A stretch of 64,000 nt of DNA from Jiangella alba (GCF_900106035.1 NZ_FNUC01000003.1:1977501-2041500); one strand, 5' to 3'. Shown: positions 41,121-51,103, counted from the stretch's first letter. Notes: generated from the letters alone by a model not told the origin. A program made the numbers and translations.

Positions 41121-42785
41121 GTGACGACGACCCATGCCCCCATCCACCGGCGACGCAGACTCGCCGCAGCGGCGAGCACGGTCCTGCTGCTGGTGACCGC
41201 CGCCTGCTCGTCCGGCGCCGCGGACGACGACACCGAGGACGCCGCGGCGAGCGGCGAGCCGGTGCGCGGCGGCGAGCTGGTGTACCTCGACGCCGAGATC
41301 CCGATCTCCGCGCTCATCCAGGAACAGGGCACCTGGCAGGACCGGGCGCTGTTCTGGAACCTCACCGACCGGCTGGTCTACCGCAACGCCGAGACCGGCG
41401 AGTTCGAGCCGTGGATCGCGCAGAGCTGGGAGGTGTCCGACGACGGCCTGCGCTACGACTTCGTCATCCGCGACGGGGTCAGCTACAGCGACGGCACGCC
41501 GGTCGACGCGCAGAGCGTGGCGCGCAACCTGACCCGTCAGGTGTACGGCGACGAGGCGAAGGGGCTGGCGAAGAACTACGCCTTCCCGGACGACGCGCAG
41601 ATCACCGCCGACCCGGCGACGCGCACCGTCACGGTGGTGCTGACGCAGCCGTGGGCGCCGCTGCTGGGCGCGCTCACCGGCTGGGCGGCCGGCCTGGTCG
41701 CCGACTCGGTGTTCGAGCTGACCCGCGAGGAGCAGTCGGACTACACGAACCTGGTCGGCAGCGGCCCGTTCACGGTCCAGTCGGTCGAGTACGGCAAGTC
41801 GTACGTGCTCACCCGCCGCGACGGCTACGCGTGGGCGCCGGAGAGCTCGCCCAACCAGGGCGAGGCGTACCTCGACACCGTCGCCATCACGCCGGTGCAG
41901 GAGGACTCCGTCCGCCTCGGCACGTTGCGGTCCGGGCAGGCGCACCTGCTGCGCTACGTCCAGCCGAGCGAGGAGCGGGCGCTGGCCGACGACGGCTACA
42001 CCATCGTCGCGCGCAGCGGCGTCGGCCTGGCCAACCAGTGGCCGCTGCGGCAGAACGTCTGGCCCGGCGACGACCCGGACGTGCGCAAGGCGCTGCAGCT
42101 GGCCGTCGACCGCGAGCAGATCATCGAGGACCTCTACACCGAGAACTGGTCGGCTGCGACCAGCGTGCTCGCACCCGGCACGGCCGGCTACACCGACCTC
42201 TCCGCGGAGATCGGCTACGACCCCGAGCGCGCCGCCACGCTGCTCGACGAGGCCGGCTTCGCCGAGCGCGACGCCGACGGGTACCGCGTCCGCGACGGGC
42301 GGCGGCTGAGCCTCAAGACCTACGTCGACGTCTTCGACAACACCGCCAAGGCGCTGTTCCAGCACATCCAGGCGCAGTTCAAGGACCTCGGCGTCGAGGT
42401 GGTCATCGACGAGACCGACTACAGCTCGTACGGCCAGACCGTGAACGCCGACCCCGCGGTGAACTTCACCCGGACGGGCTGGCCGCACCCGGACCCGGCG
42501 CACGGACTGTGGAACGTCTACTCGTCCGGGCGCGCCGACAGCCTGAAGCTCGAGGGCGCCGACCCGCAGCTGGACGCGCTGCTCGACGCCGGCCTGCACG
42601 CGCCCGGCGCCGACGCCGAGTCGGCGGCGCTCGCCGAGACCCAGCGGTACCTGCTGGAGAACGCGCTGACGATCCCGATCCTCAACGACACCCAGGTCTA
42701 CGCGGGCGCCCCGGACCTGCACGGGTTCACGCTGTCCGACGGCGGCCTGCCCGAGTACCAGCGGGCGTGGCTGGACGCCGGATGA
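41121..42785 (+). CDS. ABC transporter substrate-binding lipoprotein, family 5 (Dpp/Opp/Nik-type)
   Basis: A 554-residue SBP_bac_5 protein. It has a basic N-terminus, a hydrophobic segment and lipobox VTAAC (Cys29). Family features include GGELVYLDAEIP, a FEPWIAQSWEVSDDGLRYDF stretch and the C-terminal lobe. GTG 41121 is chosen, with AAGGAG 8 nt upstream. Family 5 proteins bind peptides, nickel, opines, glutathione or other polar molecules. Linked to desulfurisation enzymes, this one probably binds a sulfur-containing organic solute. Confidence 0.9.
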   Translation: MTTTHAPIHRRRRLAAAASTVLLLVTAACSSGAADDDTEDAAASGEPVRGGELVYLDAEIPISALIQEQGTWQDRALFWNLTDRLVYRNAETGEFEPWIAQSWEVSDDGLRYDFVIRDGVSYSDGTPVDAQSVARNLTRQVYGDEAKGLAKNYAFPDDAQITADPATRTVTVVLTQPWAPLLGALTGWAAGLVADSVFELTREEQSDYTNLVGSGPFTVQSVEYGKSYVLTRRDGYAWAPESSPNQGEAYLDTVAITPVQEDSVRLGTLRSGQAHLLRYVQPSEERALADDGYTIVARSGVGLANQWPLRQNVWPGDDPDVRKALQLAVDREQIIEDLYTENWSAATSVLAPGTAGYTDLSAEIGYDPERAATLLDEAGFAERDADGYRVRDGRRLSLKTYVDVFDNTAKALFQHIQAQFKDLGVEVVIDETDYSSYGQTVNADPAVNFTRTGWPHPDPAHGLWNVYSSGRADSLKLEGADPQLDALLDAGLHAPGADAESAALAETQRYLLENALTIPILNDTQVYAGAPDLHGFTLSDGGLPEYQRAWLDAG

Positions 42786-43717
42786 GCCGGCGCGCGTTCG
42801 TCGTGCGCCGGAGCGCGCAGGCGCTGCTGGTGGTCTGGCTGTCGTACACGCTGGTCTTCGCGGTGCTGTTCGTGCTGCCCGGCAACCCGATCCGCGACAA
42901 GATCACCAACCCGCTCAACCCGCTGCCCGAGTCGGTGGTCCGGCCGCTGATCGAGTACTACGACCTCGACCTCACGCTGCTCGAGCAGTACGTCGTCACG
43001 CTCGGCCGGACCCTCACCGGCGATCTCGGCTACTCGCTGGTCAACGGCATCCCGGTGACCGAGCTGCTGGCGCAGGGGCTGTCCGAGACGGTGGCGCTGG
43101 CGACGCTCGCGCTGCTGTTCTCGGTCGTGCTGGCGCTGGGCATCGCGCTCACCGCGGTGTTCTTCCCGGTCGCGGCCGTGCGCAGCGTCGTGCGCGCCCT
43201 GCCGGCGGTGTTCCTGTCCACGCCGAGCTTCCTGGTGGGCTTCGTCCTGCTGGTGGTCTTCTCGTTCCAGCTCGGCTGGGTCTCGTCGATCCGGGACCAG
43301 GGCCTGGTGTCGTACGTGCTGCCGGCGCTGACGCTGGCGATCGCCGTCACGGCGCCGATCGCCCAGGTGCTGATCCAGGGGCTCAGCCGGGCCAGGGGCG
43401 AGCCGTTCGTCACCGTGCTCAAGGCCAAGGGGGTGCCGCCGGCCACCATCGCCGGGCGGCACGTCCTCAAGAACGGGTCGATCCCGGCGCTGACGCTCGC
43501 CGCGCTGACCGTCGGCGACCTGCTGGCCGGCGCCACGATCGTCGAGACGATCTTCAACCGGACCGGGATCGGGCTGATCACCGAGCAGGCCGTCCGCGAG
43601 CAGGACACCCCTGTCGTCATGGCCATCGTGGTGCTGGTGTCCGCGCTGTTCGTGGCCATCAACCTGGTCACCGACCTCGTGTACCCGGTCATCGACCCGC
43701 GGATCACGGTCGGATGA
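42782..43717 (+). CDS. ABC transporter permease (DppB-like)
   Basis: A 311-residue permease with six transmembrane helices, the DppB-type N-terminus (FVVRRSAQALLVVWLSYTLV) and an EAA-type loop (SRARGEPFVTVLKAKGVPP). It overlaps the binding-protein gene and the next permease by 4 nt each. It forms half of the membrane channel of the importer. Confidence 0.92.
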   Translation: MSRRAFVVRRSAQALLVVWLSYTLVFAVLFVLPGNPIRDKITNPLNPLPESVVRPLIEYYDLDLTLLEQYVVTLGRTLTGDLGYSLVNGIPVTELLAQGLSETVALATLALLFSVVLALGIALTAVFFPVAAVRSVVRALPAVFLSTPSFLVGFVLLVVFSFQLGWVSSIRDQGLVSYVLPALTLAIAVTAPIAQVLIQGLSRARGEPFVTVLKAKGVPPATIAGRHVLKNGSIPALTLAALTVGDLLAGATIVETIFNRTGIGLITEQAVREQDTPVVMAIVVLVSALFVAINLVTDLVYPVIDPRITVG

Positions 43718-44553
43718 CGGCCGCCGGCATCGCCGTGCCCGCCACCGGATTCCGGCTGCGCGAGGTCTCCGTGACGGAGTGGCTGGCCCTCGCCGTCGTG
43801 ACGCTGCTGGTCGTCGCGGTGGTCGCGCCCGGCCTGCTGACGGCGTACGACCCGCTGGCGCCGGACCCGGCGGCGATCCTGCAGGGACCGTCGGCGGCGC
43901 ACCCCTTCGGCACCGACTACCTGGGCCGCGACCTGCTGTCGCGGGTCGTGCACGGGACCGTCAGGACGATGGTCGGCTCGGCCGTCGCGGTGGTCATCGG
44001 GCTCGGCCTGGGCACCGTGCTCGGGCTGCTGGCCGCCTACTTCGGCGGGGTCGTCGACGCGGTCATCTCGCGGGTCGTCGACGTGCTGCTGTCGATCCCC
44101 GGCCTGCTGCTGTCGATGGTGGTCGTGGTCGCGCTCGGCTTCGGCGCGCTCAACGCCGCGATCGCCGTCGGGGTGTCGTCGGTCGCGGTGTTCACCCGGC
44201 TGATGCGCTCGGAGACGCTCACCGTCACCGGGCTGCCGTTCGTCGAGGCCAGCCACCACCTCGGCGGCAGCCGGCGGCAGGTGCTGATCAGGCACGTGTT
44301 CCCCAACTCCTACTCCGCGGTGCTGTCGCTCACCGCGCTGCAGTTCGGCCTCGCGATCCTCTGGATCTCGTCGCTGAGCTTCCTCGGCTACGGCGCGCCG
44401 CCGCCGCAGCCGGAGTGGGGGCTGCTCGTCGCCGAGGGCCGCGAGTACGTCGTCTCCTCGCCGTGGCTGGTGGTGATCCCGGGGCTGGCCATCACCGTGT
44501 CCGTCCTGTCCATCAGCCGGGTGAGTCAGTTCGTGAAGGAGAGGGTGCTGTGA
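43714..44553 (+). CDS. ABC transporter permease (DppC-like)
   Basis: A 279-residue permease with the DppC-type motif HPFGTDYLGRDLLSRVVHGT and an EAA loop (GLPFVEASHHLGGSRRQVLI). About six transmembrane helices. It overlaps the flanking genes by 4 nt, so transporter assembly is translationally coupled. Confidence 0.92.
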   Translation: MTAAGIAVPATGFRLREVSVTEWLALAVVTLLVVAVVAPGLLTAYDPLAPDPAAILQGPSAAHPFGTDYLGRDLLSRVVHGTVRTMVGSAVAVVIGLGLGTVLGLLAAYFGGVVDAVISRVVDVLLSIPGLLLSMVVVVALGFGALNAAIAVGVSSVAVFTRLMRSETLTVTGLPFVEASHHLGGSRRQVLIRHVFPNSYSAVLSLTALQFGLAILWISSLSFLGYGAPPPQPEWGLLVAEGREYVVSSPWLVVIPGLAITVSVLSISRVSQFVKERVL

Positions 44554-46169
44554 CGACCGATGCCCCGATCGTGGTCGAGGACCTGCGGATCGGCTACTTC
44601 CACGGCCGCGGCGGCGTCGCCGACGTCGTCCACGGCGTCTCGCTCGAGGTGCGCCGGGGCGAGACGACGTCGCTGGTGGGCCAGTCCGGGTCCGGCAAGA
44701 GCACTATCGCGCACGCCATCGGCGGGCTGCTGCCGGCCAACGGCGCCGTCACCGGCGGCCGGATCCAGGTGCTGGGCCGCGACGCCACCGGGTTCACGCC
44801 GCGGCAGTGGCGCGGCCTCTACGGGTCGTCGGTCGGGTTCGTCCCGCAGGACCCGCTCAGCTCGCTGGACCCGCTGGTCCGGGTCGGCGACCAGATCGCG
44901 CAGAGCCTGCGGGTGCATCGGACGGTGCCGCGCGCGGCCGTCCGCGGCCGGGTCGTCGAGCTGCTGGACCGCGTCGGCATCCAGAACCCGGCCGAGCGGG
45001 CGCGGTCGTACCCGCACCAGCTCTCCGGCGGGCAGCTGCAGCGGGTGCTGATCGCGATCGCGGTGGCCGCGCGCCCGTCGATCCTCATCGCCGACGAGCC
45101 CACCTCGGCGCTGGACGTCACCGTCCAGAAGACGATCCTCGACCTTATCGGCGAGCTGCAGCACGACCTCGGGCTGGCGGTCCTGTTCATCACCCACGAC
45201 CTGGCGCTGGCCCGGGAGCGGGCCGACCGGCTGGTCGTGCTCGACCAGGGGCTGGTGAAGGACCACGGGCCGGCCCGGGAGGTGCTGGAGAACCCGCGCG
45301 ACCCGTACACCGTGACGCTGCTGTCGCACGCGCCCGCGGAGGATCCGGACCGCTACGTGGACCGGGTCGCGCCCGGCCCCGCCGCGCCGGCCGTGCTGGA
45401 GATCGACGGCGTCAGCAAGGTCTTCGGCCGCGGCCCGGCCGCGGTCCGGGCGGTCGACGACGTGTCGCTGCGGCTCACCCGCGGCTCGATCCACGCCGTC
45501 GTGGGGGAGTCGGGGTCGGGGAAGACGACGCTCGCGCGCATCGCCGCCGGGCTGACCGGGTTCGACGCCGGCCGGGTGACGGTGGCCGGGCGCGAGCTCG
45601 GCCCGTTGCCGGACGTCGCCAACCACCACGCCGCCGACCTGCAGCTGGTCTATCAGAACCCGCTGGCGGCGATGGACCCGCGCTACGACGTCGGGCGGAT
45701 CGTCGAGGAGCCGCTGCGGCTGGCCGGCATCCGCGACCGCGCCGAGCGGCGCCGCCGGGTCCGCGACATCCTCGACCGCGTCGCGCTGCCCGCCGCGGTG
45801 CTGCGGCGCCGTCCGCGCGAGGTCTCCGGCGGCCAGCGGCAACGGGTCGCGATCGCCCGGGCGCTCGTGCTGGCGCCGAAGATCCTCGTCCTCGACGAGC
45901 CCACCTCCGCCCTGGACGTCACCGTCCAGGCCCAGATCATCGACCTGCTGGTCGGACTGCAACACGAACAGGAGCTGAGCTACGTGTTCATCTCGCACGA
46001 CCTGAGCCTGGTCCGCCAGGTCGCCGACACGATCACGGTGCTCGAGAACGGCGCCGCGGTCGAGCACGGCCCGACCCGCGGGGTGTTCGCCGCGCCCGCC
46101 CACCCGTACACCCGGCGGCTGCTCGACGCGATCCCCGGCCGCGTCGAGCAGCGGGAGGTGGCGGCATGA
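44550..46169 (+). CDS. Fused double ABC ATPase (DppD-DppF-like)
   Basis: A 539-residue protein with two complete nucleotide-binding domains. Domain 1 has Walker A GQSGSGKST and signature LSGGQLQR; domain 2 has GESGSGKTT and VSGGQRQR. Both carry DEPTSALD Walker B segments. Each replaces one of the two separate ATPases found in classical Dpp systems. The oligopeptide-transporter C-terminal zinc-binding extension appears short or missing in both halves. Start GTG overlaps the permease stop. Confidence 0.92.
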   Translation: MTTDAPIVVEDLRIGYFHGRGGVADVVHGVSLEVRRGETTSLVGQSGSGKSTIAHAIGGLLPANGAVTGGRIQVLGRDATGFTPRQWRGLYGSSVGFVPQDPLSSLDPLVRVGDQIAQSLRVHRTVPRAAVRGRVVELLDRVGIQNPAERARSYPHQLSGGQLQRVLIAIAVAARPSILIADEPTSALDVTVQKTILDLIGELQHDLGLAVLFITHDLALARERADRLVVLDQGLVKDHGPAREVLENPRDPYTVTLLSHAPAEDPDRYVDRVAPGPAAPAVLEIDGVSKVFGRGPAAVRAVDDVSLRLTRGSIHAVVGESGSGKTTLARIAAGLTGFDAGRVTVAGRELGPLPDVANHHAADLQLVYQNPLAAMDPRYDVGRIVEEPLRLAGIRDRAERRRRVRDILDRVALPAAVLRRRPREVSGGQRQRVAIARALVLAPKILVLDEPTSALDVTVQAQIIDLLVGLQHEQELSYVFISHDLSLVRQVADTITVLENGAAVEHGPTRGVFAAPAHPYTRRLLDAIPGRVEQREVAA

Positions 46170-47563
46170 CGACGGCCGAGCCGAAGCGGCTGATCCTCAA
46201 CCTGTTCGAGATGAACTGCGTCAGCCACATCACCCACGGGCTGTGGCGGCTGCCCGGCAACAACCGCGAGCGGTTCAACGACATCGAGTACTGGACCGAG
46301 CTGGCCCGGCTGCTGGAGGACGGCGGCTTCGACGCGGTGTTCCTCGCCGACGTCGTCGGCGCCTACGACACGTTCCGCGGCAGCGCCGACACCGCCGTCC
46401 GCGAGGGCCTGCAGATCCCGTCGAACGACCCGCTGCTGATCGTCCCGGCCATGGCCGCGGTGACCCGGCATCTCGGCTTCGGCATCACGTTCTCGACGAC
46501 GTACGAGCCGCCGTTCGCGTTCGCCCGCCGCATGAGCACGCTGGACCACCTGACCAAGGGCCGGGTCGGCTGGAACATCGTCACGTCCTACCTGCCCAAC
46601 GCCGCCCGCAACTTCGGCCTCGACGGCGAGATCGACCACGACCACCGGTTCGAGATCGCCGACGAGTACCTGGAGGTGCTCTACAAGCTGTGGGAGGGGT
46701 CGTGGGAGGAGGACGCGGTCGTCGCCGACCGGGCGACCGGCGTCTACGCGGACCCGGCGAAGGTGCACCCCATCGACCACGAGGGTGAGCACTACAAGGT
46801 GGCCGGGCCGCACCTCGCGTCGCCGTCGCGGCAGCGCACGCCGCTGCTCATCACCGCCACCGCGTCGCCGCGCGGCATCCGGTTCGCCGGGACGCACGCC
46901 GAGGCGCTGTTCACCGGCGGCGGCACCCCCGAGGCGGTCCAGGACACCATCGCGCGGGTGCGGGCGGCCGCCGCCGACGCCGGACGCGAGCCCGGGGACG
47001 TCAAGTTCGTCGTCGGCGCGGGTGTGGTCGTCGCCGCGACGGAGGCGGAGGCGCGGGCGAAGCTGGCCCGCTACCAGCAGTACTCCAGCGTCGAGGGCCG
47101 GCTGGCGCACGGCGGGTTCGGCTTCGACCCGACGGCGCATCCGCGCGACACACTGGTGCGCGACGTCGCCGGCGAGAACGGGTTCGGCCGCCGCTCGCGC
47201 GGTCCCTTCAGCGGCGACCAGACCGTCGGAGAGCTGCTGGACGCGCTGGCCGACCTGTCGCGCGGCCCGTTCTTCGCCGTCGGCGACCCCGGTCAGGTGG
47301 CCGACGCGATCGAGTCGTGGCTCGACGACGTCGGCATCGACGGCATCAACCTCACCCAGCACCACAGCTTCGACACCGCCCGCGACTTCGTCGAGCACGT
47401 CGTGCCGGAGCTGCGCCGGCGCGGCCGGCTGCGCCCGGCCTACCGCGACGGCGAGACGCTGCGCGAGCGCGTCCACGGCGGCGGCGACCGGCTGCCGGCG
47501 CGCCACCCGGCCGCGAGGTACCGCCGCACGCCCGAGCTCGCCGTCTCGAGGAGGACGTCATGA
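46166..47563 (+). CDS. LLM-class FMN-dependent monooxygenase (DszA/SfnG/NtaA-like)
   Basis: A 465-residue bacterial-luciferase-fold monooxygenase of the NtaA/SnaA/DszA subgroup: LILNLFEMNCVSHITHGLWR, SNDPLLIVPAMAAVTRHLGF, GRVGWNIVTSYLPNAARNFG. These FMNH2-dependent enzymes cleave sulfones, aminocarboxylates or related compounds. Among DszC/SfnB-like and SsuD-like neighbours a sulfone or sulfonate substrate is most plausible. The C-terminal 40 residues are basic and disordered. ATGA overlaps with the transporter ATPase gene. Confidence 0.88.
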   Translation: MTTAEPKRLILNLFEMNCVSHITHGLWRLPGNNRERFNDIEYWTELARLLEDGGFDAVFLADVVGAYDTFRGSADTAVREGLQIPSNDPLLIVPAMAAVTRHLGFGITFSTTYEPPFAFARRMSTLDHLTKGRVGWNIVTSYLPNAARNFGLDGEIDHDHRFEIADEYLEVLYKLWEGSWEEDAVVADRATGVYADPAKVHPIDHEGEHYKVAGPHLASPSRQRTPLLITATASPRGIRFAGTHAEALFTGGGTPEAVQDTIARVRAAAADAGREPGDVKFVVGAGVVVAATEAEARAKLARYQQYSSVEGRLAHGGFGFDPTAHPRDTLVRDVAGENGFGRRSRGPFSGDQTVGELLDALADLSRGPFFAVGDPGQVADAIESWLDDVGIDGINLTQHHSFDTARDFVEHVVPELRRRGRLRPAYRDGETLRERVHGGGDRLPARHPAARYRRTPELAVSRRTS

Positions 47564-48756
47564 CGACACCGGAGCCGCTGGAGCGGTTCACCCCGATCTT
47601 CGAGCGCATCCGCGCCGGCGCCGCCCAGCGCGAGCGCGACCGCGTCCTGCCCCGCGACGAGGTGCGCGAGCTGGCCGCGGCCGGGTTCGGCGCGCTGCGG
47701 CTGCCGCCGGACGGCGCCGGTCGCGGCGTCTCGCTGACGGCGTTCTTCGAGCTGCTGATCCGGCTCGGCGCGGCCGACTCCAACCTGCCGCAGATCTGGC
47801 GCAACCACATCGCCTTCGTCGAGGACCGGCTGCAGCCCGGCGACGGCCGCAGCGAGCACTGGCGCAAGGTGCTCGCCGGGGGAGCGGTGGTCGGCGGCGC
47901 CTGGTCCGAGCGCGGCACCGCGACTGGGCAGTCCACGACGACGCTCACCGAGGACGACGGCGGCTGGCGGCTCACCGGCACGAAGTACTACAGCACCGGC
48001 AGCCTGTTCGCCGACTGGATCAGCGTCACGGCGCCTCGCGGCGACGATCACGTCGTCGCCCTCGTCGACGCCACCGCCGACGGCGTCGAGGTGGTGGACG
48101 ACTGGACCGGCATCGGCCAGCGCACCACGGCCAGCGGCACCGCCCGGTTCACCGGCGTCGCCGTCGACGAGACCGGGATCTACCCGTTCCACGACCGTGC
48201 CCCCTACCAGGAGGCGGTCTACCAGCTCGTGCACCTGGCGACGCTGGCCGGCACCGCCCGGGGCGCGCACCTGGACCTCGTCGACGCCGTCCGGGCCCGG
48301 TCCCGCTCCTACAAGCACGGCCTGGCCGAGTCCGCCCGCGAGGACGCCCAGGTGCTGGCCGTCGTCGGCCGGGTCGCGGCGGCCGCGTTCGCCGCCGAGG
48401 CCGCCGTGCTGCGGGCGGCGGCGGCGCTGGACGGCGTGGCCGACCTCGCCATCGCCGGCGGTCACGACGCGGATGCGCTGGCGCCGTCGCTGCACGCCGC
48501 GACGATCACCGTCTACGAGGCGCAGGTCGCCGTCACCGAGCTGGTGCTGCAGGCCACGACGCTGCTCTACGACGCGCTCAGCGCGTCCGCCCTGGACGCC
48601 GCGACGCTGCTGGACCGGCACTGGCGCAACGCCCGCACCGTCACGTCGCACAACCCGCGGATCTACAAGGAACGCCTGGTCGGGAACTGGCACGTCAACG
48701 CGGTGCCGCCGAGCCTCGGCTTCGACCGGGCCGGCGCACCGGGCGGCGGCTCGTGA
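47560..48756 (+). CDS. Acyl-CoA-dehydrogenase-fold monooxygenase (SfnB/DszC-like), copy 1
   Basis: A 398-residue flavin-dependent enzyme of the acyl-CoA dehydrogenase fold. It contains the flavin-binding GTKYYSTGSLFADWI segment and the C-terminal helical bundle motif LLDRHWRNARTVTSHNP. That last motif (RHWRNAR..) is typical of the DszC/SfnB group, which oxygenates sulfides or sulfones rather than dehydrogenating acyl-CoA. It overlaps both neighbours by 4 nt and is followed by a paralogue. Confidence 0.87.
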   Translation: MTTPEPLERFTPIFERIRAGAAQRERDRVLPRDEVRELAAAGFGALRLPPDGAGRGVSLTAFFELLIRLGAADSNLPQIWRNHIAFVEDRLQPGDGRSEHWRKVLAGGAVVGGAWSERGTATGQSTTTLTEDDGGWRLTGTKYYSTGSLFADWISVTAPRGDDHVVALVDATADGVEVVDDWTGIGQRTTASGTARFTGVAVDETGIYPFHDRAPYQEAVYQLVHLATLAGTARGAHLDLVDAVRARSRSYKHGLAESAREDAQVLAVVGRVAAAAFAAEAAVLRAAAALDGVADLAIAGGHDADALAPSLHAATITVYEAQVAVTELVLQATTLLYDALSASALDAATLLDRHWRNARTVTSHNPRIYKERLVGNWHVNAVPPSLGFDRAGAPGGGS

Positions 48757-49940
48757 CGGCGCGCCCGCCGGTGCTGGACGCGGGCCGGGCCGTCCAGGCC
48801 GCCCGGGACCAGTCCGTCCTGCTGGCGAAGGACGCCGCCGCGCGCGATGCCGATCGCCGGCTGCCCGGTCCGGAGGTGGACGCGCTGTCGGCCAGCGGGC
48901 TGCTGGGCATCACGGTTCCGGCGGCGTACGGCGGGCCGGGCCTGCGGGCGTCGGTGGCCGCCGAGGTGTTCCGGCTGCTGGCCACCGGCGATCCGAACGT
49001 CGCGCAGATCCCGCAGAGCCACTTCGTGTACGTCCGCGCCCTGCGCGACCGGGCGACACCGGAGCAGCAGTCGTTCTTCTTCGGCGAGGTGCTGGCCGGG
49101 CGGCGGTTCGGCAACGCGCAGGCCGAGCCCGGCACCCGGCACGTCCGGGACCTGCGGACGACGCTCACGCCCGACGGCGACGGCTGGCGGCTCGACGGCG
49201 TCAAGGGGTACAGCACCGGCGCGCTGTTCGCCGACTGGATCCCCGTGCTCGCACACCGCGGCGACGGCGGCCCACTGGCGGTCGCGTGGGTCCGTCGCGA
49301 CGCCGGCGGTGTCGAGGTCGTGGACGACTGGAACGGCCTGGGACAGCGGACCACGGCGAGCGGGACGGTCCGGCTCAGCGGCGTGCGGGTCGCCGCCGAG
49401 CACGTCACCGGCTACGCGGAGACGTTCGACGGCCCGCAGGTCCACGGGGCCTTCGCCCAGTTGTTGCACGCGGCGATCGACACCGGCATCGCGCGCGCGG
49501 CGCTGGGCGACGCCGCCGAGTTCGTGCGCGCCGCCAGCCGCCCGTACCCGGACGCCGGGGTCGACCGGCACGCCGACGACCCGCTCGTCGCGCAGGCCTT
49601 CGGCGAGCTGGAGGTGGCGGTGCGCTCCGCCGAGGCGCTGCTGCACGCCGCCGGCCGCGCCGTCGACGCGGCCGACCGTGACCTCGACACCGGCTCGGCA
49701 CGTGAGGCCGGCCTGGCCGTCGCCGCCGTCCGGGTCGCGTCGAGCCGGGCGGCCGTCGAGGCGGGCAGCCGGCTGTTCGAGCTGGGCGGCACCCGCTCGG
49801 CGCTGGCCACGCTCAACCTCGACCGGCACTGGCGCAACGCGCGCACCCACACCCTGCACGATCCGGCCGCGTGGAAGCTGCAGCACCTCGGCCGCTGGAT
49901 CGCCGGCGGCGCCGAGCCGCCGAACCATCCGCAGTTCTAG
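48753..49940 (+). CDS. Acyl-CoA-dehydrogenase-fold monooxygenase (SfnB-like), copy 2
   Basis: A 395-residue paralogue of the preceding gene, sharing the patterns GYSTGALFADWIPVLA, DDWNGLGQRTTASGTVR and LDRHWRNARTHTLHDP. It has a longer, better conserved N-terminal helical domain (ITVPAAYGGPGLRASVAAEV) than copy 1. GTG start overlaps the previous stop as GTGA. The two may act on different sulfur oxidation states or form a heteromer; neither can be told from sequence. Confidence 0.87.
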   Translation: MTARPPVLDAGRAVQAARDQSVLLAKDAAARDADRRLPGPEVDALSASGLLGITVPAAYGGPGLRASVAAEVFRLLATGDPNVAQIPQSHFVYVRALRDRATPEQQSFFFGEVLAGRRFGNAQAEPGTRHVRDLRTTLTPDGDGWRLDGVKGYSTGALFADWIPVLAHRGDGGPLAVAWVRRDAGGVEVVDDWNGLGQRTTASGTVRLSGVRVAAEHVTGYAETFDGPQVHGAFAQLLHAAIDTGIARAALGDAAEFVRAASRPYPDAGVDRHADDPLVAQAFGELEVAVRSAEALLHAAGRAVDAADRDLDTGSAREAGLAVAAVRVASSRAAVEAGSRLFELGGTRSALATLNLDRHWRNARTHTLHDPAAWKLQHLGRWIAGGAEPPNHPQF

Positions 49941-49954
49941 CCACGGAGTTCACG

Positions 49955-51103
49955 ATGACCTTGACGTTCCACTGGTTCCTGCCCACCAACGGCGACAGCC
50001 GCGACGTGGTCGGCGGCGGTCACGGCACCGCGACCGGTGTCGCGGGCGGCGACCGGCCGGCCAGCGTCGCCTACCTCGGCCAGGTCGCGCGCGCCGCCGA
50101 GCAGCTCGGGTTCACCGGCGCGCTGACACCGGCCGGCGCGTGGTGCGAGGACGCCTGGATCACCACCGCGCTGCTGAACGGCGTCACCGAGCGGCTGCGG
50201 TTCCTGGTCGCGTTCCGGCCCGGCCTGGTCTCGCCGACGCTGGCCGCGCAGATGGCGGCGACGTTCCAGAACCTGTCCGGCGGCCGGCTGCTGCTCAACG
50301 TCGTCACCGGCGGGGAGAGCCACGAGCAGCGCGGGTACGGCGACTTCCTCGACAAGGACGCCCGCTACGCGCGCACCGGCGAGTTCCTCGACATCGTCCG
50401 GCGGCTGTGGCGCGGCGAGACGGTCACCCACGGCGGCGAGCACCTCCAGGTCGAGGGCGCCGCGCTCGCGCGCGTCCCCGACCCCGTCCCGCCGATCTAC
50501 TTCGGCGGCTCGTCACCGGCCGCCGGCCGCGTCGCCGCCCGGCACGCCGACGTCTACCTCACCTGGGGCGAGCCGCCGGACGCCGTCGCGGAGAAGGTCG
50601 CCTGGATCCGCTCCCTCGCCCGCGAGGAGGGCCGCGAACCGCGCTTCGGCATCCGGCTGCACGTCATCCCGCGCGACACCGCCGCCGAGGCCTGGGCCGA
50701 GGCCGGCCGCCTGCTGGCGCGGATCGGCGACGACACCATCGACGGCATCCAGCAGGGATTGCGCCGCAGCGAGTCCGAGGGCCAGCGGCGCATGCTGGAG
50801 CTGAACCGCGGCAGCCGCGAGAACCTGGAGGTGGCGCCCAACCTGTGGGCCGGCGTCGGCCTGGTCCGCGGCGGCGCCGGAACGGCGCTGGTCGGCAGTC
50901 ACACCGAGGTCGCGGACCGGATCGAGGAGTACCACCGCGTCGGGATCGACGAGTTCGTCCTCTCCGGCTACCCGCACCTGGAGACGGCGTACTGGTTCGC
51001 CGAGGGCGTCGGGCCGGTGCTGTCCCGGCGCGGCCTGTGGGACCGTGGCTCCGCGGCGCCGTCCGCCCAGCCCGCGCGGGTGCCGTTCGCGGCGACGCCC
51101 TAA
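49955..51103 (+). CDS. ssuD: FMNH2-dependent alkanesulfonate monooxygenase (SsuD-like)
   Basis: A 382-residue luciferase-fold enzyme with SsuD-type hallmarks: FHWFLPTNGDSRDV at the N-terminus, the active-site Cys-containing WCEDAWI, RPGLVSPTLAAQMAAT, NVVTGGES and VPPIYFGGSSPA. SsuD releases sulfite from alkanesulfonates with FMNH2 and oxygen; the flavin would come from the reductase at 40113. ATG 49955 has GGAG upstream, 14 nt after the previous stop. It ends the plus-strand operon and overlaps by 4 nt the convergent flavoprotein gene. Confidence 0.92.
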   Translation: MTLTFHWFLPTNGDSRDVVGGGHGTATGVAGGDRPASVAYLGQVARAAEQLGFTGALTPAGAWCEDAWITTALLNGVTERLRFLVAFRPGLVSPTLAAQMAATFQNLSGGRLLLNVVTGGESHEQRGYGDFLDKDARYARTGEFLDIVRRLWRGETVTHGGEHLQVEGAALARVPDPVPPIYFGGSSPAAGRVAARHADVYLTWGEPPDAVAEKVAWIRSLAREEGREPRFGIRLHVIPRDTAAEAWAEAGRLLARIGDDTIDGIQQGLRRSESEGQRRMLELNRGSRENLEVAPNLWAGVGLVRGGAGTALVGSHTEVADRIEEYHRVGIDEFVLSGYPHLETAYWFAEGVGPVLSRRGLWDRGSAAPSAQPARVPFAATP

